DNA of 64,000 bases, from assembly GCA_947458545.1 (NCBI GenBank), contig CANGYH010000005.1:1-64000 (forward strand), in the 5' to 3' direction. The first letter of the stretch is position 1. Each line of letters begins with the position of its first letter. This document shows, in pieces, positions 14,911 to 23,229 of the stretch. Made by a program: the position numbers and the translations under genes. This DNA comes from Cytophagaceae bacterium (GTDB lineage: Bacteria; Bacteroidota; Bacteroidia; Cytophagales; Flexibacteraceae). A model generated the notes under the pieces. The model searched no databases and was not told where the DNA came from. It saw only the letters and a program-made list of their open reading frames with translations.

Positions 14911-16528
14911 CAAAAGTGTACGGGTCTTGCTCGATGAAGTCGTTTACAACGAGCGTGAGCGTGGGCGTACCGTCGGACGTGCTGGCCACTTTGGCGGGGA
15001 AGATGCCGTACTCTATGATGTTGTACTCTGTGAGCCAGTTGGTGCCGCCCATCCAACGGAGGCGCGCCGTTAGTTGGGGGTGGTGGGCAAAGCGCACCGT
15101 CATGGTGTTGGCCTTGGCGTCTTTGCTGATGGTGACGGTGCCGTACTGGGCATTGCGGTAGGTGCCTTCGGGCAAGAAGGGGACGGCCATGCGCAGCTTG
15201 GCCTGGCGGTCGGCCCGGGCGCGCCAGCTGGCGATGGAGTCTTGCTGGGCCTTCATCTCCTCCCTAAAGCCCGGCAGGGCCGCCGCCGAGCGGTCGGGCG
15301 CGTTGGGCACACGCAAAAACTGGTCTAGCAAATGGAAGCGCAGCAGATCGAAGAACGACTGGTTGTCGTTGTTGGTGAGCACGACGATGCCCAGGCGCTC
15401 TTCGGGTACAAAGCAGGTGGTGCTGACCATCCCTACGGCACCGCCGCCGTGGCTGTACACCTGGCGGCCGTTGTAGTCTCCGACAAACACCCCGAGCCCA
15501 TAGCCGCGGAAGTGGCTCGGATAGACCCGGCTCTTGCGGCTACCGGCCATGATCTGCACGTCGCGCGTGGCTTGCAACACGGGCCATGGCATCACCTGCT
15601 GCCCATTAAACCGGCCACTGTCTAGCTGAAAGCGCAGCCAGCGGGCCATGTCTGCCGCCGTGCTGATGATGGATGCCGCCGGGGCCAGGTTGTCCCAGGT
15701 GTCGTAGGGTTGCTCGGTGAGCTTGCCGGTGTAGAGGTTGGTGTAGGGCCGGGCGATGTTGGTGCGGGTGGGGGCGTCGTTGCCGAGGGCGGTGGTGCGG
15801 CGCATGCCCAATGGGCGCAGGATGGAATCGGTGATGAAAGCCTCCCAGGGGCGGCCGGTTACCTTCTCTACAACCTGGCCTGCCACCAGGTAGCAGCTGT
15901 TGCAGTAGCCAAAGTCTTGCCGGAACTGTTGGCTGGGCTTCATCATCCGCATGCGCTCCATGATCTGGGCGCGGGTCAGGTTGCCGTCCAGGTAGGTGAA
16001 GTCGCCTTGGAACGTCTTGGTGCCGATGCGGTGGGTGAGCATGTCGCGCACGGTGACCAGGCGCGTGGTGGTGTCGTTGTAGAGCTTGAAGTCGGGGAAG
16101 TAGCGCACGATGCGGTCGTCGAGCGAGAGGCGCTTTTGCCGGGCCAGATGGGCCAGCGCCAGGCCCGTGAAGAGCTTGGTGTTGCTGGCAATCATAAACT
16201 GGGTGGCCGTATCTACCGGCTCGGCCTTGCCCACGGTGCGGGTGCCAAAGCCCTTGCAGTAAATGGTGCGCCCGTCTTTGACGATGGCTATGGCCAGGCC
16301 GGGCACTTGCCAGTCTGCCATGCCCTTCTGGATGTAGGCATCCAGGGCCAGCGGGTCGAAGTTGGCCGGATAGGGCGTAAGGGCACCAAGCGGCTCGGGC
16401 AGGTCGGGCTTGGAGGTAGCGTCGGGCTGGGCCAGCGTGGATGAGGTACGCACAGGGGGTGGCACCTGGGCCTGGCCAGATACTTGTATGGCCAAGGCCA
16501 GCGACACGATTACCAGTAGGCGGAACAT
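14900..16528 (-). CDS. Serine hydrolase, class C beta-lactamase/PBP-like, with DUF3471-type tail
   Basis: A 542-residue exported protein: signal peptide (MFRLLVIVSLALAIQVSGQA), then a beta-lactamase/transpeptidase-like domain. The active-site Ser is in ASNTK (S-x-x-K, Ser about residue 115), the Y-x-N motif is GYCN in DFGYCNSCYLVAGQ, and the third motif is the HGGG in YSHGGGAVGMVST. A C-terminal beta domain (about 440-542) resembles DUF3471. Such proteins act as D-alanyl peptidases or esterases rather than true beta-lactamases; the substrate is unknown. The ATG at 16526-16528 begins the signal peptide; a frame extending 10 codons upstream is rejected. Confidence 0.9.
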   Translation of the reverse strand: MFRLLVIVSLALAIQVSGQAQVPPPVRTSSTLAQPDATSKPDLPEPLGALTPYPANFDPLALDAYIQKGMADWQVPGLAIAIVKDGRTIYCKGFGTRTVGKAEPVDTATQFMIASNTKLFTGLALAHLARQKRLSLDDRIVRYFPDFKLYNDTTTRLVTVRDMLTHRIGTKTFQGDFTYLDGNLTRAQIMERMRMMKPSQQFRQDFGYCNSCYLVAGQVVEKVTGRPWEAFITDSILRPLGMRRTTALGNDAPTRTNIARPYTNLYTGKLTEQPYDTWDNLAPAASIISTAADMARWLRFQLDSGRFNGQQVMPWPVLQATRDVQIMAGSRKSRVYPSHFRGYGLGVFVGDYNGRQVYSHGGGAVGMVSTTCFVPEERLGIVVLTNNDNQSFFDLLRFHLLDQFLRVPNAPDRSAAALPGFREEMKAQQDSIASWRARADRQAKLRMAVPFLPEGTYRNAQYGTVTISKDAKANTMTVRFAHHPQLTARLRWMGGTNWLTEYNIIEYGIFPAKVASTSDGTPTLTLVVNDFIEQDPYTFVKE

Positions 16529-16561
16529 AGATGTGAAGTTAGCAATCGGCGGGCCCATCCC

Positions 16562-18277
16562 CTACCCGCGCAGGGCAGCTAGGGCCGCCTCTGCCCCGGC
16601 CGGATCGCAGAAGACCTCCACCAAGGCCGGGCCGTCTATGCCCCAGAGGTGGGTTTGCAGCACCTCGGACGTCAGCGCGCGGCAGGCGTGGTAGGCCAGG
16701 CCAAAGTCTCGGGCCGTGCCCTCGGCCGTCAGGCTGTGGCGATTCTCGAAGAAGCGGTCGCGCTCTGGCAGGTGGGCCGGGCCGTCAATGAGGCGGAAGA
16801 TGACCCCGCCCCCGTTGTTGAGCACGATGATCTTGAGGTTGGGCGGCAGGGGCTCGCCCGTCCAGAGGCCGTTGCGGTCGTAGTGGAAGGCGGTCTCCCC
16901 CGTCAGCAGCAGCACGGGCAGATCGGTTTGGTTGGCGTAGCCGACGGCGGTGGCCGTTGAGCCGTCTATGCCGCTGGCACCGCGGTTGGCCCACACGCGC
17001 TGGTGCGGACCGGGCTGCCAAAGCCACTGGGCCCAGCGTACGGGCATAGAGTTGCCCAGATGGACGATAGCCTCGGCAGGCACGCTCTGCAAGGCAGCTA
17101 GGGCGGCGGCGGCCTCGTTAGGGGTGCCGTCTGGGTCTGGCGCGGCCAGGGCTGCGGGTATGCGTGCGGCGATGGGCGCGGCCAGCGTGGCCCATGCCTC
17201 TGCCAGGGAGGGCCGGGGCGTGTCGTCCTTGGCCGACTCAAAGAAGCTATGCTCCCCCAGCTTGGTGATGAAGGCGGCTGGCTCGGCCACCACCACCCGG
17301 CTCAGGCCATAGAAGGGGTCGGGCGTGGGGTGGGCATAGGGCTGGATGCGCCATACCTCCGCCGCCGGGCAGGCGCGCAAGTAGCGCCGCAACTGCCGAC
17401 TGGTGAGCGGGCCACCCAGGTGTAGAATAAGATCCGGTGCCAGCTGGGGGTTTGTGTCGGGCGTTGGGCGGGCCATGTCGGCTGCCAGGGCCAGGTTGGT
17501 TGTAGACAGGCTGGCCAGGTTGCTGGTGGGGTCTGCGGCCAGGGCTACGTCGGGCGCGTAGTAGAGCAGGGCGCGGACTGCGTTGTGCAGGTCCAGGTCG
17601 TAGGGCTGGGTGCCGGCTACGATCATGCGGCGTGGGGCGCGCTGCCAGGCTTGCAGCAGCTCTACCAGCTGTGGGCGATCCGGCAGGGCGGGGGCGGCGA
17701 CGGTCTTCCAAACCGGCACGGGGCGCGCCAGGTCCAGCACTTCGCCCGCCTGGGGGTAAAAGGGCTCGCGGAAGGGTAGGTTGAGCTGCACCGGCCCGCG
17801 CGGGTGGGTGGTGGCCAGCCGCGCGGCTTCGTTGGCCAGGTGGTGGGCATGGCGCAGCTCGTCGGGATGGGTGGGTTGGGTGGGTAGGTGGAACGCCGCC
17901 TTGCAGTTGGCCCCAAAGGCCCCGGGCTGCGCTACGGCCTGCCCGTCTTGCTGGCCGATGGCCTCGGGTGGGCGGTCGGCCGTCAGCAGAAGCAGGGGGA
18001 TTTCGGCCAGGTGGGCCTCGGCCACGGCGGGGGCCAGATTGAGCACGGCCGTCCCGCTGGTGACCACCACACCCACGGGTCTGCCCGTTGCGGCAGCTAT
18101 GCCCAGGGCGCGGTAGCCTGCTGCGCGCTCGTCTCCGCATAGGTAGGTGCGCATGCCCTCCATGCGGGCCAGGGCCAGCACGAGCGGGGCCGACCGGCTA
18201 CCTGGAGCTAGCACCCAGTCTTGGCAGCCATGGGCAGCCAGGATGCGAAGAACGTCAGCGGCGTGGGGAGGGAGCAT
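16562..18277 (-). CDS. menD: 2-succinyl-5-enolpyruvyl-6-hydroxy-3-cyclohexene-1-carboxylate synthase (MenD)
   Basis: Thiamine-diphosphate enzyme joining 2-oxoglutarate to isochorismate in menaquinone synthesis, 571 residues. The family hallmarks are clear: LAPGSRSAPLVLAL, YLCGDERAAGYRALGIA, VVVTSGTAVLNLAPAV, LTADRPPE, and in the C-terminal ThDP domain VWANRGASGIDGSTATAVG and IIVLNNGGGVIF. The ATG at 18275-18277 has an exceptionally strong Shine-Dalgarno sequence 10 bases upstream, which decides the start over a GTG five codons earlier. No other men genes are present. Menaquinol from this pathway would feed alternative complex III encoded downstream in the window. Confidence 0.97.
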   Translation of the reverse strand: MLPPHAADVLRILAAHGCQDWVLAPGSRSAPLVLALARMEGMRTYLCGDERAAGYRALGIAAATGRPVGVVVTSGTAVLNLAPAVAEAHLAEIPLLLLTADRPPEAIGQQDGQAVAQPGAFGANCKAAFHLPTQPTHPDELRHAHHLANEAARLATTHPRGPVQLNLPFREPFYPQAGEVLDLARPVPVWKTVAAPALPDRPQLVELLQAWQRAPRRMIVAGTQPYDLDLHNAVRALLYYAPDVALAADPTSNLASLSTTNLALAADMARPTPDTNPQLAPDLILHLGGPLTSRQLRRYLRACPAAEVWRIQPYAHPTPDPFYGLSRVVVAEPAAFITKLGEHSFFESAKDDTPRPSLAEAWATLAAPIAARIPAALAAPDPDGTPNEAAAALAALQSVPAEAIVHLGNSMPVRWAQWLWQPGPHQRVWANRGASGIDGSTATAVGYANQTDLPVLLLTGETAFHYDRNGLWTGEPLPPNLKIIVLNNGGGVIFRLIDGPAHLPERDRFFENRHSLTAEGTARDFGLAYHACRALTSEVLQTHLWGIDGPALVEVFCDPAGAEAALAALRG

Positions 18278-18287
18278 GGGGGCGAAT

Positions 18288-18296
18288 ATCACCTCC
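18288..18296 (-). promoter_or_regulatory. Strong ribosome binding site of menD
   Basis: On the minus strand the sequence is GGAGGTGAT, a 9-base match to the 3' end of 16S rRNA, with a 10-base spacer to the menD ATG. Bacteroidota genes rarely carry such sites and I saw no comparable one at the other starts I checked here. Confidence 0.75.
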
Positions 18297-18318
18297 TCGG
18301 GTATTGGTATGCTACCTG

Positions 18319-18495
18319 TTACTTGGTGGGCGGCAGCACTACGCCATGGGCAAAAAACGCCTTTGCCTCCGCTACCTTCCTGGGAAAGAGTTCTTTATCC
18401 CGCGTCTGCTCAATGGCCAGGCGGAGTTTTTGTTGAAGGGCTTCGTCTGTCTCTTTGCCTTCAGCCCTTGCCCATGATTTCTTATCCAAGGCCAT
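18319..18495 (-). CDS. Small helical protein, 58 residues, partner of the DUF6934-like gene
   Basis: A short, charged, all-helical protein: MALDKKSWARAEGKETDEAL, then QQKLRLAIEQTRDKELFPRK, then AEAKAFFAHGVVLPPTK. It starts 31 bases after the stop of the DUF6934-like gene and ends 41 bases before menD on the same strand. The layout of a small helical protein beside a larger AT-rich accessory gene resembles two-gene modules such as toxin-antitoxin pairs, but I recognise no characterised family and propose no function. The ATG at 18493-18495 is preferred to a start nine codons upstream. Confidence 0.6.
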   Translation of the reverse strand: MALDKKSWARAEGKETDEALQQKLRLAIEQTRDKELFPRKVAEAKAFFAHGVVLPPTK

Positions 18496-18526
18496 AGTGT
18501 AAAGATAGGGCTTAAAAATCAACTTG

Positions 18527-19090
18527 TCAACGCTTTGCGTCTTGCAACACCATCAGCGCCTGGTAATCTCCTTGAGGACTGAACGGCTCGAAGGCATACG
18601 GGTTGATTTCGTCTAACACTTTGCCTTTGGGCCATCCCAGAAACAGATACTTCGTTGCAAGTGCTGTGTAATTACGACGTACAAATCCCGAATAGGCATT
18701 TATGCGTTGGTGCAGCAGGCGGCATGCAGATTTGCATCGCTTATCTCGGCAAGTATTGCGGCACGGAAGCTCACTAACCTCTTGGCTATCTGAGCCCGAA
18801 ACAAATACCAACGCGTCCGGTACGTGGTCAAAAAAGAGCGTAGTGGTAAATAAAATAGTATTGAAGATTTTATAGATGTCTCCATTATTAGACCTGCTTC
18901 TATCATTCACAAATCCGCCTTCTTCGATGTCTCCGAATGCCAGATTATAAACGGGTCTACCCTCTACAGAGCTAATAAGGCTATAATCCACAACCTTGAT
19001 GATGGACCTCTCGCCTTGGCTAATAAAATACCATCTTAAACTATCCCCCTCGGCATCTTTGACAAGCGGATATTGATCAATATTCTGCAT
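18527..19090 (-). CDS. DUF6934-like protein with four-cysteine insertion
   Basis: A 187-residue protein. The segments YFISQGERSIIKVVDYSLI, YNLAFGDIEEG, SNNGDIYKIFNTILFTTTLF, PDALVFVSGSDS and RLLHQRINAY follow the Bacteroidota DUF6934 pattern (Y-x-F-x-S-x-G ... YNL-x-FGD ... NNGD ... GS ... RL-x-x-x-x-I). Between GSDS and RLLHQRI sits an extra stretch PCRNTCRDKRCKSACR with spacing C-x3-C-x4-C-x3-C, which could bind a metal. The DNA is AT-rich against its neighbours, suggesting transfer. I use the ATG at 19088-19090; a TTG one codon earlier is rejected. Function unknown. Confidence 0.7.
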   Translation of the reverse strand: MQNIDQYPLVKDAEGDSLRWYFISQGERSIIKVVDYSLISSVEGRPVYNLAFGDIEEGGFVNDRSRSNNGDIYKIFNTILFTTTLFFDHVPDALVFVSGSDSQEVSELPCRNTCRDKRCKSACRLLHQRINAYSGFVRRNYTALATKYLFLGWPKGKVLDEINPYAFEPFSPQGDYQALMVLQDAKR

Positions 19091-19101
19091 CAAATAAAAT
19101 A

Positions 19102-19142
19102 GCCGGGCGCTAGGCAGAAATTTCTTCTGCGTAGCACCCGGC
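19102..19142 (-). terminator. Intrinsic terminator after the S9 peptidase gene
   Basis: Long hairpin: GCCGGG/CCCGGC, then GCTA/TAGC, then GCAGAA/TTCTGC around a 5-base loop, with small mismatches. On the minus strand TATTTTATTT follows. It ends the 19214-21367 transcript and separates it from the AT-rich DUF6934-like gene. Confidence 0.82.
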
Positions 19143-19213
19143 CTAAAACTACCGCTAATTAAGATTCTTCTTCAAAAACACAAGCTGTGCGTTCCTAAAG
19201 ACTTGGGTTAGGC

Positions 19214-21367
19214 CTACCCCTTATCCACCGCCACCTCCAAGCACAGCAGGAGGAAGGCGTACTCTCTGGCGACTTCGCGGAGGGCTTTGAAGCGGCCGGA
19301 GGCACCGCCGTGGCCGGCGTCCATGTCGGTGTGGAGGAGTAGCAGGTTTTTGTCCGTCTTTTTGGCGCGGAGGCGGGCTACCCATTTGGCGGGCTCCCAG
19401 TATTGCACCTGGCTGTCGTGCAGGCCGGTCGTTACCAGCATGTGCGGGTAGGCCTTGGCCTCCACGTTGTCGTAGGGGCTGTAGCTGAGCATGTAGTCGT
19501 AGTACTCCTTGTTGGCCGGGTTGCCCCACTCCTCGTACTCGTTGGTGGTGAGGGGAATGGTGCTGTCTTGCATGGTAGTAACCACATCTACGAAGGGCAC
19601 CTGGGCCACGATGCCGCGGTATTGCATACCGGCCTGGTTGGCGATGGCACCCATCAGCAGCCCGCCTGCCGAGCCGCCCATGGCAAAGAGCTTGTCTGAG
19701 GCGGCGTACTTCTGGTTTATCAGAAACTTGCCGCAGTCTTCAAAGTCGTTGAAGGTGTTCTGCTTTTTGAGCAGCTTGCCGTCGTCGTACCAGTGGCGGC
19801 CCATCTCTTGCCCGCCGCGGATGTGGCAGATGGCGTAGGCAAAGCCCCGGTTGAGCAGCGATAGCCGCGACGAGGAGAAGTACACGTCCATGTTGGCCCC
19901 GTAGCTGCCGTAGGCATACTGCAGCAGCGGCGCGCTGCCGTTTTTCTTAAAGTCCTTCTTATAGACGATGGAGATGGGTACCTTGACGCCGTCTCGCACG
20001 GTGGCATAGACGCGCTCGGTGGCATAGTCGTCTTTGTTGAAGGTGCCCAGCACGGGCTGCTGCTTCAGCAGCGTGGCCTGGTGGGAGGCCATGTCGTAGT
20101 CGTACACGCTGCTGGGCGTGGTGAGGCTGGTATAGCCGTAGCGCAGTACTTGGCTGTCGAACTCGGGGTTGTTGCCGGGGTAGGCCGTGTAGGCAGGCTC
20201 GCCGAAAGGCAGGTAGTGCTCCTGGCCCGATTGCCTGTCGCGGATGCGGAGTTGCAGCAGGCCCTCTTTGCGCTCTTGCACCACCAGGTAGCGGGCAAAA
20301 GGGTCTATGCCTTCCAGAAAGACGTCGTCTCGATGGGCGATGACCTCTTTCCAGGTGCTGGTGGGGGCGGGCAGTTGGTCTGGGGCCTCCATCAGCTTGT
20401 AGTTTTTGGCACCGCCCAGGTTGGTGGTGATGTAGAACCGGTCTCCGGCATGGTCTACCTCAAACTCGTGGCCGCGGGTGCGCCCCGCAAACGAGACGAA
20501 GGTGCCCGTGGGCTTGGCTGCATCCAAAAAGAAATGCTCGGTAGCAACGCCGTTTTGCCGGGTTGATATCTCCAGGTACTTCTTGCTTTTGGAGCGGCCT
20601 ACGCTGATGTAGTGGCTGTTGTTCTCCTCCTCATACACCACCACGTCTTGGCTGGGGTTGGTGCCCATGCGGTGCCGGCGCACCTGGTAACCCAGAAGGG
20701 TGGTGGTGTCTTTGTGGATGTAGAAGAAATATTGCCCGTCGGCGCTCCAGACGGCGTAGCCGTCGGTGTTGGGGATTTCCAGGGGCAGGTCTTGGCCAGT
20801 CTCCAGGTCTCGTACTTTGAGCGTGTAGAGACGGCGGCTGACGTAATCTACCGCATAGGCCGCATAGCGGCCATCGTCCGAGACCTCGTAGCCGGCCATA
20901 TCGAAGTAGTCGTGGCCGTCGGCCATCTTGTTCTCATCGAAGATGATCTGCTCGGCATCCTTCAGCGTGCGCTGCCGGACGTGGATGGGGTACTCAGCCC
21001 CGGTAGCATACTTGTAGTTGTAGTACCAGGCCCCGTCTTTGGTGGGTACGCCGTTGTCATCCTCTTTGATGCGCTTCTTAATCTCCTGGAAAAGCTCTTC
21101 TTGCAGGCCTTTCACGGGCGACATCATGGTGTCTTTGTAGGCGTTCTCAGCCGTCAGGTAGGCAATTACGGCCTTGTCCTCGCGGTTGCGTAGCCAGTAG
21201 TACTCGTCCTGGCGCTCTGCCCCGAAGGGGGCCTTTAAGGTAAAAGGCTTCTTGTCGGCAACGGGCGGCTTTACGTCTGGCAGGGTCATAGTTGTCTTGT
21301 CGGCAGCGGGTTTGCAGGCTGCCAGGGCAGCCAAAGCTGCCAGGGTAGTTATGGCTAAGGTGCGCAT
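19214..21367 (-). CDS. Oligopeptidase B-like S9 family peptidase, lipoprotein form
   Basis: A 717-residue prolyl-oligopeptidase-family serine peptidase. The closest group is oligopeptidase B (cleaves small peptides after Arg/Lys): ERQDEYYWLRNREDKAVIAY at the N-terminus and EEWGNP late in the protein are typical. The catalytic triad is visible: Ser in FAMGGSAGGLLM (about 564), Asp in GLHDSQVQYWEPAKW (about 650) and His in DAGHGGASGR (about 685). The middle is a seven-bladed propeller. The N-terminus MRTLAITTLAALAALAAC is a lipoprotein signal with lipobox, so the enzyme is probably periplasmic and membrane-anchored, unlike cytosolic E. coli PtrB. Confidence 0.93.
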   Translation of the reverse strand: MRTLAITTLAALAALAACKPAADKTTMTLPDVKPPVADKKPFTLKAPFGAERQDEYYWLRNREDKAVIAYLTAENAYKDTMMSPVKGLQEELFQEIKKRIKEDDNGVPTKDGAWYYNYKYATGAEYPIHVRQRTLKDAEQIIFDENKMADGHDYFDMAGYEVSDDGRYAAYAVDYVSRRLYTLKVRDLETGQDLPLEIPNTDGYAVWSADGQYFFYIHKDTTTLLGYQVRRHRMGTNPSQDVVVYEEENNSHYISVGRSKSKKYLEISTRQNGVATEHFFLDAAKPTGTFVSFAGRTRGHEFEVDHAGDRFYITTNLGGAKNYKLMEAPDQLPAPTSTWKEVIAHRDDVFLEGIDPFARYLVVQERKEGLLQLRIRDRQSGQEHYLPFGEPAYTAYPGNNPEFDSQVLRYGYTSLTTPSSVYDYDMASHQATLLKQQPVLGTFNKDDYATERVYATVRDGVKVPISIVYKKDFKKNGSAPLLQYAYGSYGANMDVYFSSSRLSLLNRGFAYAICHIRGGQEMGRHWYDDGKLLKKQNTFNDFEDCGKFLINQKYAASDKLFAMGGSAGGLLMGAIANQAGMQYRGIVAQVPFVDVVTTMQDSTIPLTTNEYEEWGNPANKEYYDYMLSYSPYDNVEAKAYPHMLVTTGLHDSQVQYWEPAKWVARLRAKKTDKNLLLLHTDMDAGHGGASGRFKALREVAREYAFLLLCLEVAVDKG

Positions 21368-21419
21368 CTTGGGGCCCTAAGGTAGCGCCGAGATGCCACA
21401 ATTGGTGGGCCTAGAATGC

Positions 21420-21477
21420 AACAGCCAGGCCTTGGGTTAGGTCTGGCTGTTGGGGTTCAAGGAAGTTCGAAGAACTT
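21420..21477 (-). other. Two hairpins between the TPR gene and the peptidase gene
   Basis: AACAGCCAG (21420-21428) pairs with CTGGCTGTT (21443-21451), and AAGTTC (21463-21468) with GAACTT (21472-21477). They lie in the 125-base gap just after the TPR gene on the minus strand. No T run follows, so they may be transcript 3' ends or leader structure. Confidence 0.4.
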
Positions 21478-21492
21478 GCAGGGCTGCAAGGC

Positions 21493-23190
21493 TTACTTCT
21501 TGCCAGGCTTGGCGGCGGGAGCGGCCTTGGGGGCCGGGGCCTTAGGTTGGTTGGCTACCTGTGTGAGCGTTTGCTGGATCTGCAGGGCCTGTTTGTTGGT
21601 GGCATCCTCTGCCATAGAGAAACCTACAAGGCGTTCGGCCTCCTTGTAGTCCTTTTTGACGGCTGCTTCGCGGGCCAGGAAGGCGTAGGCGGTGGCGCGC
21701 TGCTTGGCAAACTTGGGCTTGTCTTTGGCCGGGATAAGGCTTGTGTCAGAGGTAACCTTCAAGAATTCGCCGAAGAACTGGGCGGCCTTGCCTGTCTTGC
21801 CCTCGGGGTCCATACCCTGGGCTACGTAGCCGCGGTAGAAGATGCCCGTAGGCGCACGGCCCTTGCTGACCTCGGTTACCTTGGCGAAGGCCTCGTCGGC
21901 CGTCTTGTAGTCTTTACCGAAGTAGGCCGCCTGGCCCAGGCCAAAGTAGTCGTTAGACTCAGGCTTGGTGAGCGACTCCACATAGGCCTGGCGGAAGGCC
22001 GTGGCCGCGCGGTACTGCTTGCGCATGAAGGCAGAGTCTCCGAGGGTCTTAAGGTCGTCTCGCAGGTTGCTGTCTTTGGCAATGCCCTGCTTCATGAAGG
22101 CGATGGACCGGGCCGTATCCTCGTGCAGGGCCAGGCCTGCTTTGCCGAGGTAGAAGTAGTCTCGCCCGATGATGCGGACTTTAGAGGTATCTACCGTAGA
22201 GAGGAAGTCTTTGAGGGCCAGGGCAGCACCTGAGGGGTCTCCAGTCTCAAACAAGGTATAGGCCTTCAGACGCTGGAAGAGGGGGCTCTTCGTTTTGCCT
22301 TCGGCTTCGGCCACATACTGGGCGGCCTCCTGGTAGTTGCCAGCCTCGATGAGGAAGCCAGCAAAGCGCAGCAGCGCCTCGGGGTTGCGGTCAGAGCGTT
22401 GGATGTACTTGCGGTAGTTCGCAATGGCCTGGCCTTGCAGGCGGGCCTTGCGCTGCAGCTCGGCCAGGTAGCGGTAGCCGGGGGTGTAGCTGCTGTCGCG
22501 CTGCATGCCTTCCATGTAGCGCTTGTAGGCGGCCTCATAGCTGCGGGCGCGCTCGTACACCTGGCCCTGTCGGATGTAGGCCTTGGTGTAGTTGGGGTTC
22601 AGCGTCAGGGCACGCTCGTAGTTGGTGGCGGCACCAGAGCCATCGTTGGGTATGAGGTAGGCATCGCCAAGCGTTACCAGAATCTCGGGCCTGGTTTTGT
22701 CTAGCTCGGCGGCTTTGGTCAGGTTAGAGATGGCCTCGCCGGCGTCTTTGGTGGGGTAGATGGTGTAGGCCTCCCCTACCCGGTAAAACACCTCGGCACT
22801 GCGGTTCTTGCTGAGCTTCTTGGCCTCGTCGAACTGGGCCTTGGCACCGGCCAGGTTTTTGCGTAGCACCTCGATGGAGCCCGCAGCCACGTGGCCAAGC
22901 GGGTTTTTAGGGTCTTTGGTGGCGGCTTCGGTCCACATCAGCACGGCAGAGTCGGGCTTTTCGGCCTTGGCCAGGGCATAGCCGTAGTAGAAGTAGTTGT
23001 CGGGCGAAGGGGCCTGGGCCACCAATTGGCGGAAGTTGCGGCCTGCATCTCCGAAGCGCTCTACCTCTACCAAACGGAGGCCTTCTCGGACGGAGGGAGC
23101 TCCGGCATTGGGTGCCTGGGCCAGGGCAGGTGCCGCCTGACCCATGCAGGCTACGGCCACGGCCGCTATCTGAAACAGTTTGTTTTTCAC
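21493..23190 (-). CDS. Exported tetratricopeptide-repeat protein
   Basis: A 565-residue periplasmic TPR protein. It has a signal peptide (MKNKLFQIAAVAVACMGQAA, cut after ALA) and then about a dozen TPR-like helical pairs; for example VTLGDAYLIPNDGSGAATNY and KAYIRQGQVYERARSYEAAY. The tail is Ala/Pro/Lys-rich (APAPKAAPAAKPGKK). The start codon is GTG at 23188-23190; it places the signal peptide correctly. It follows a PstS-like lipoprotein gene by 39 bases. In other Bacteroidota this PstS-like/TPR pair sits behind exbB-exbD-tonB genes and is linked to TonB energy coupling; those genes are absent here. Confidence 0.88.
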   Translation of the reverse strand: MKNKLFQIAAVAVACMGQAAPALAQAPNAGAPSVREGLRLVEVERFGDAGRNFRQLVAQAPSPDNYFYYGYALAKAEKPDSAVLMWTEAATKDPKNPLGHVAAGSIEVLRKNLAGAKAQFDEAKKLSKNRSAEVFYRVGEAYTIYPTKDAGEAISNLTKAAELDKTRPEILVTLGDAYLIPNDGSGAATNYERALTLNPNYTKAYIRQGQVYERARSYEAAYKRYMEGMQRDSSYTPGYRYLAELQRKARLQGQAIANYRKYIQRSDRNPEALLRFAGFLIEAGNYQEAAQYVAEAEGKTKSPLFQRLKAYTLFETGDPSGAALALKDFLSTVDTSKVRIIGRDYFYLGKAGLALHEDTARSIAFMKQGIAKDSNLRDDLKTLGDSAFMRKQYRAATAFRQAYVESLTKPESNDYFGLGQAAYFGKDYKTADEAFAKVTEVSKGRAPTGIFYRGYVAQGMDPEGKTGKAAQFFGEFLKVTSDTSLIPAKDKPKFAKQRATAYAFLAREAAVKKDYKEAERLVGFSMAEDATNKQALQIQQTLTQVANQPKAPAPKAAPAAKPGKK

Positions 23191-23229
23191 GTTGTGTATA
23201 ACGAAATAGAAACGAAGGTTGGTTCGGGC

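Noticed and set aside
14900-16528. Antibiotic-resistance beta-lactamase
   Set aside because: The S-x-x-K and Y-x-N motifs are shared by many esterases and peptidases of this fold, and the C-terminal extra domain and context do not support a resistance role.
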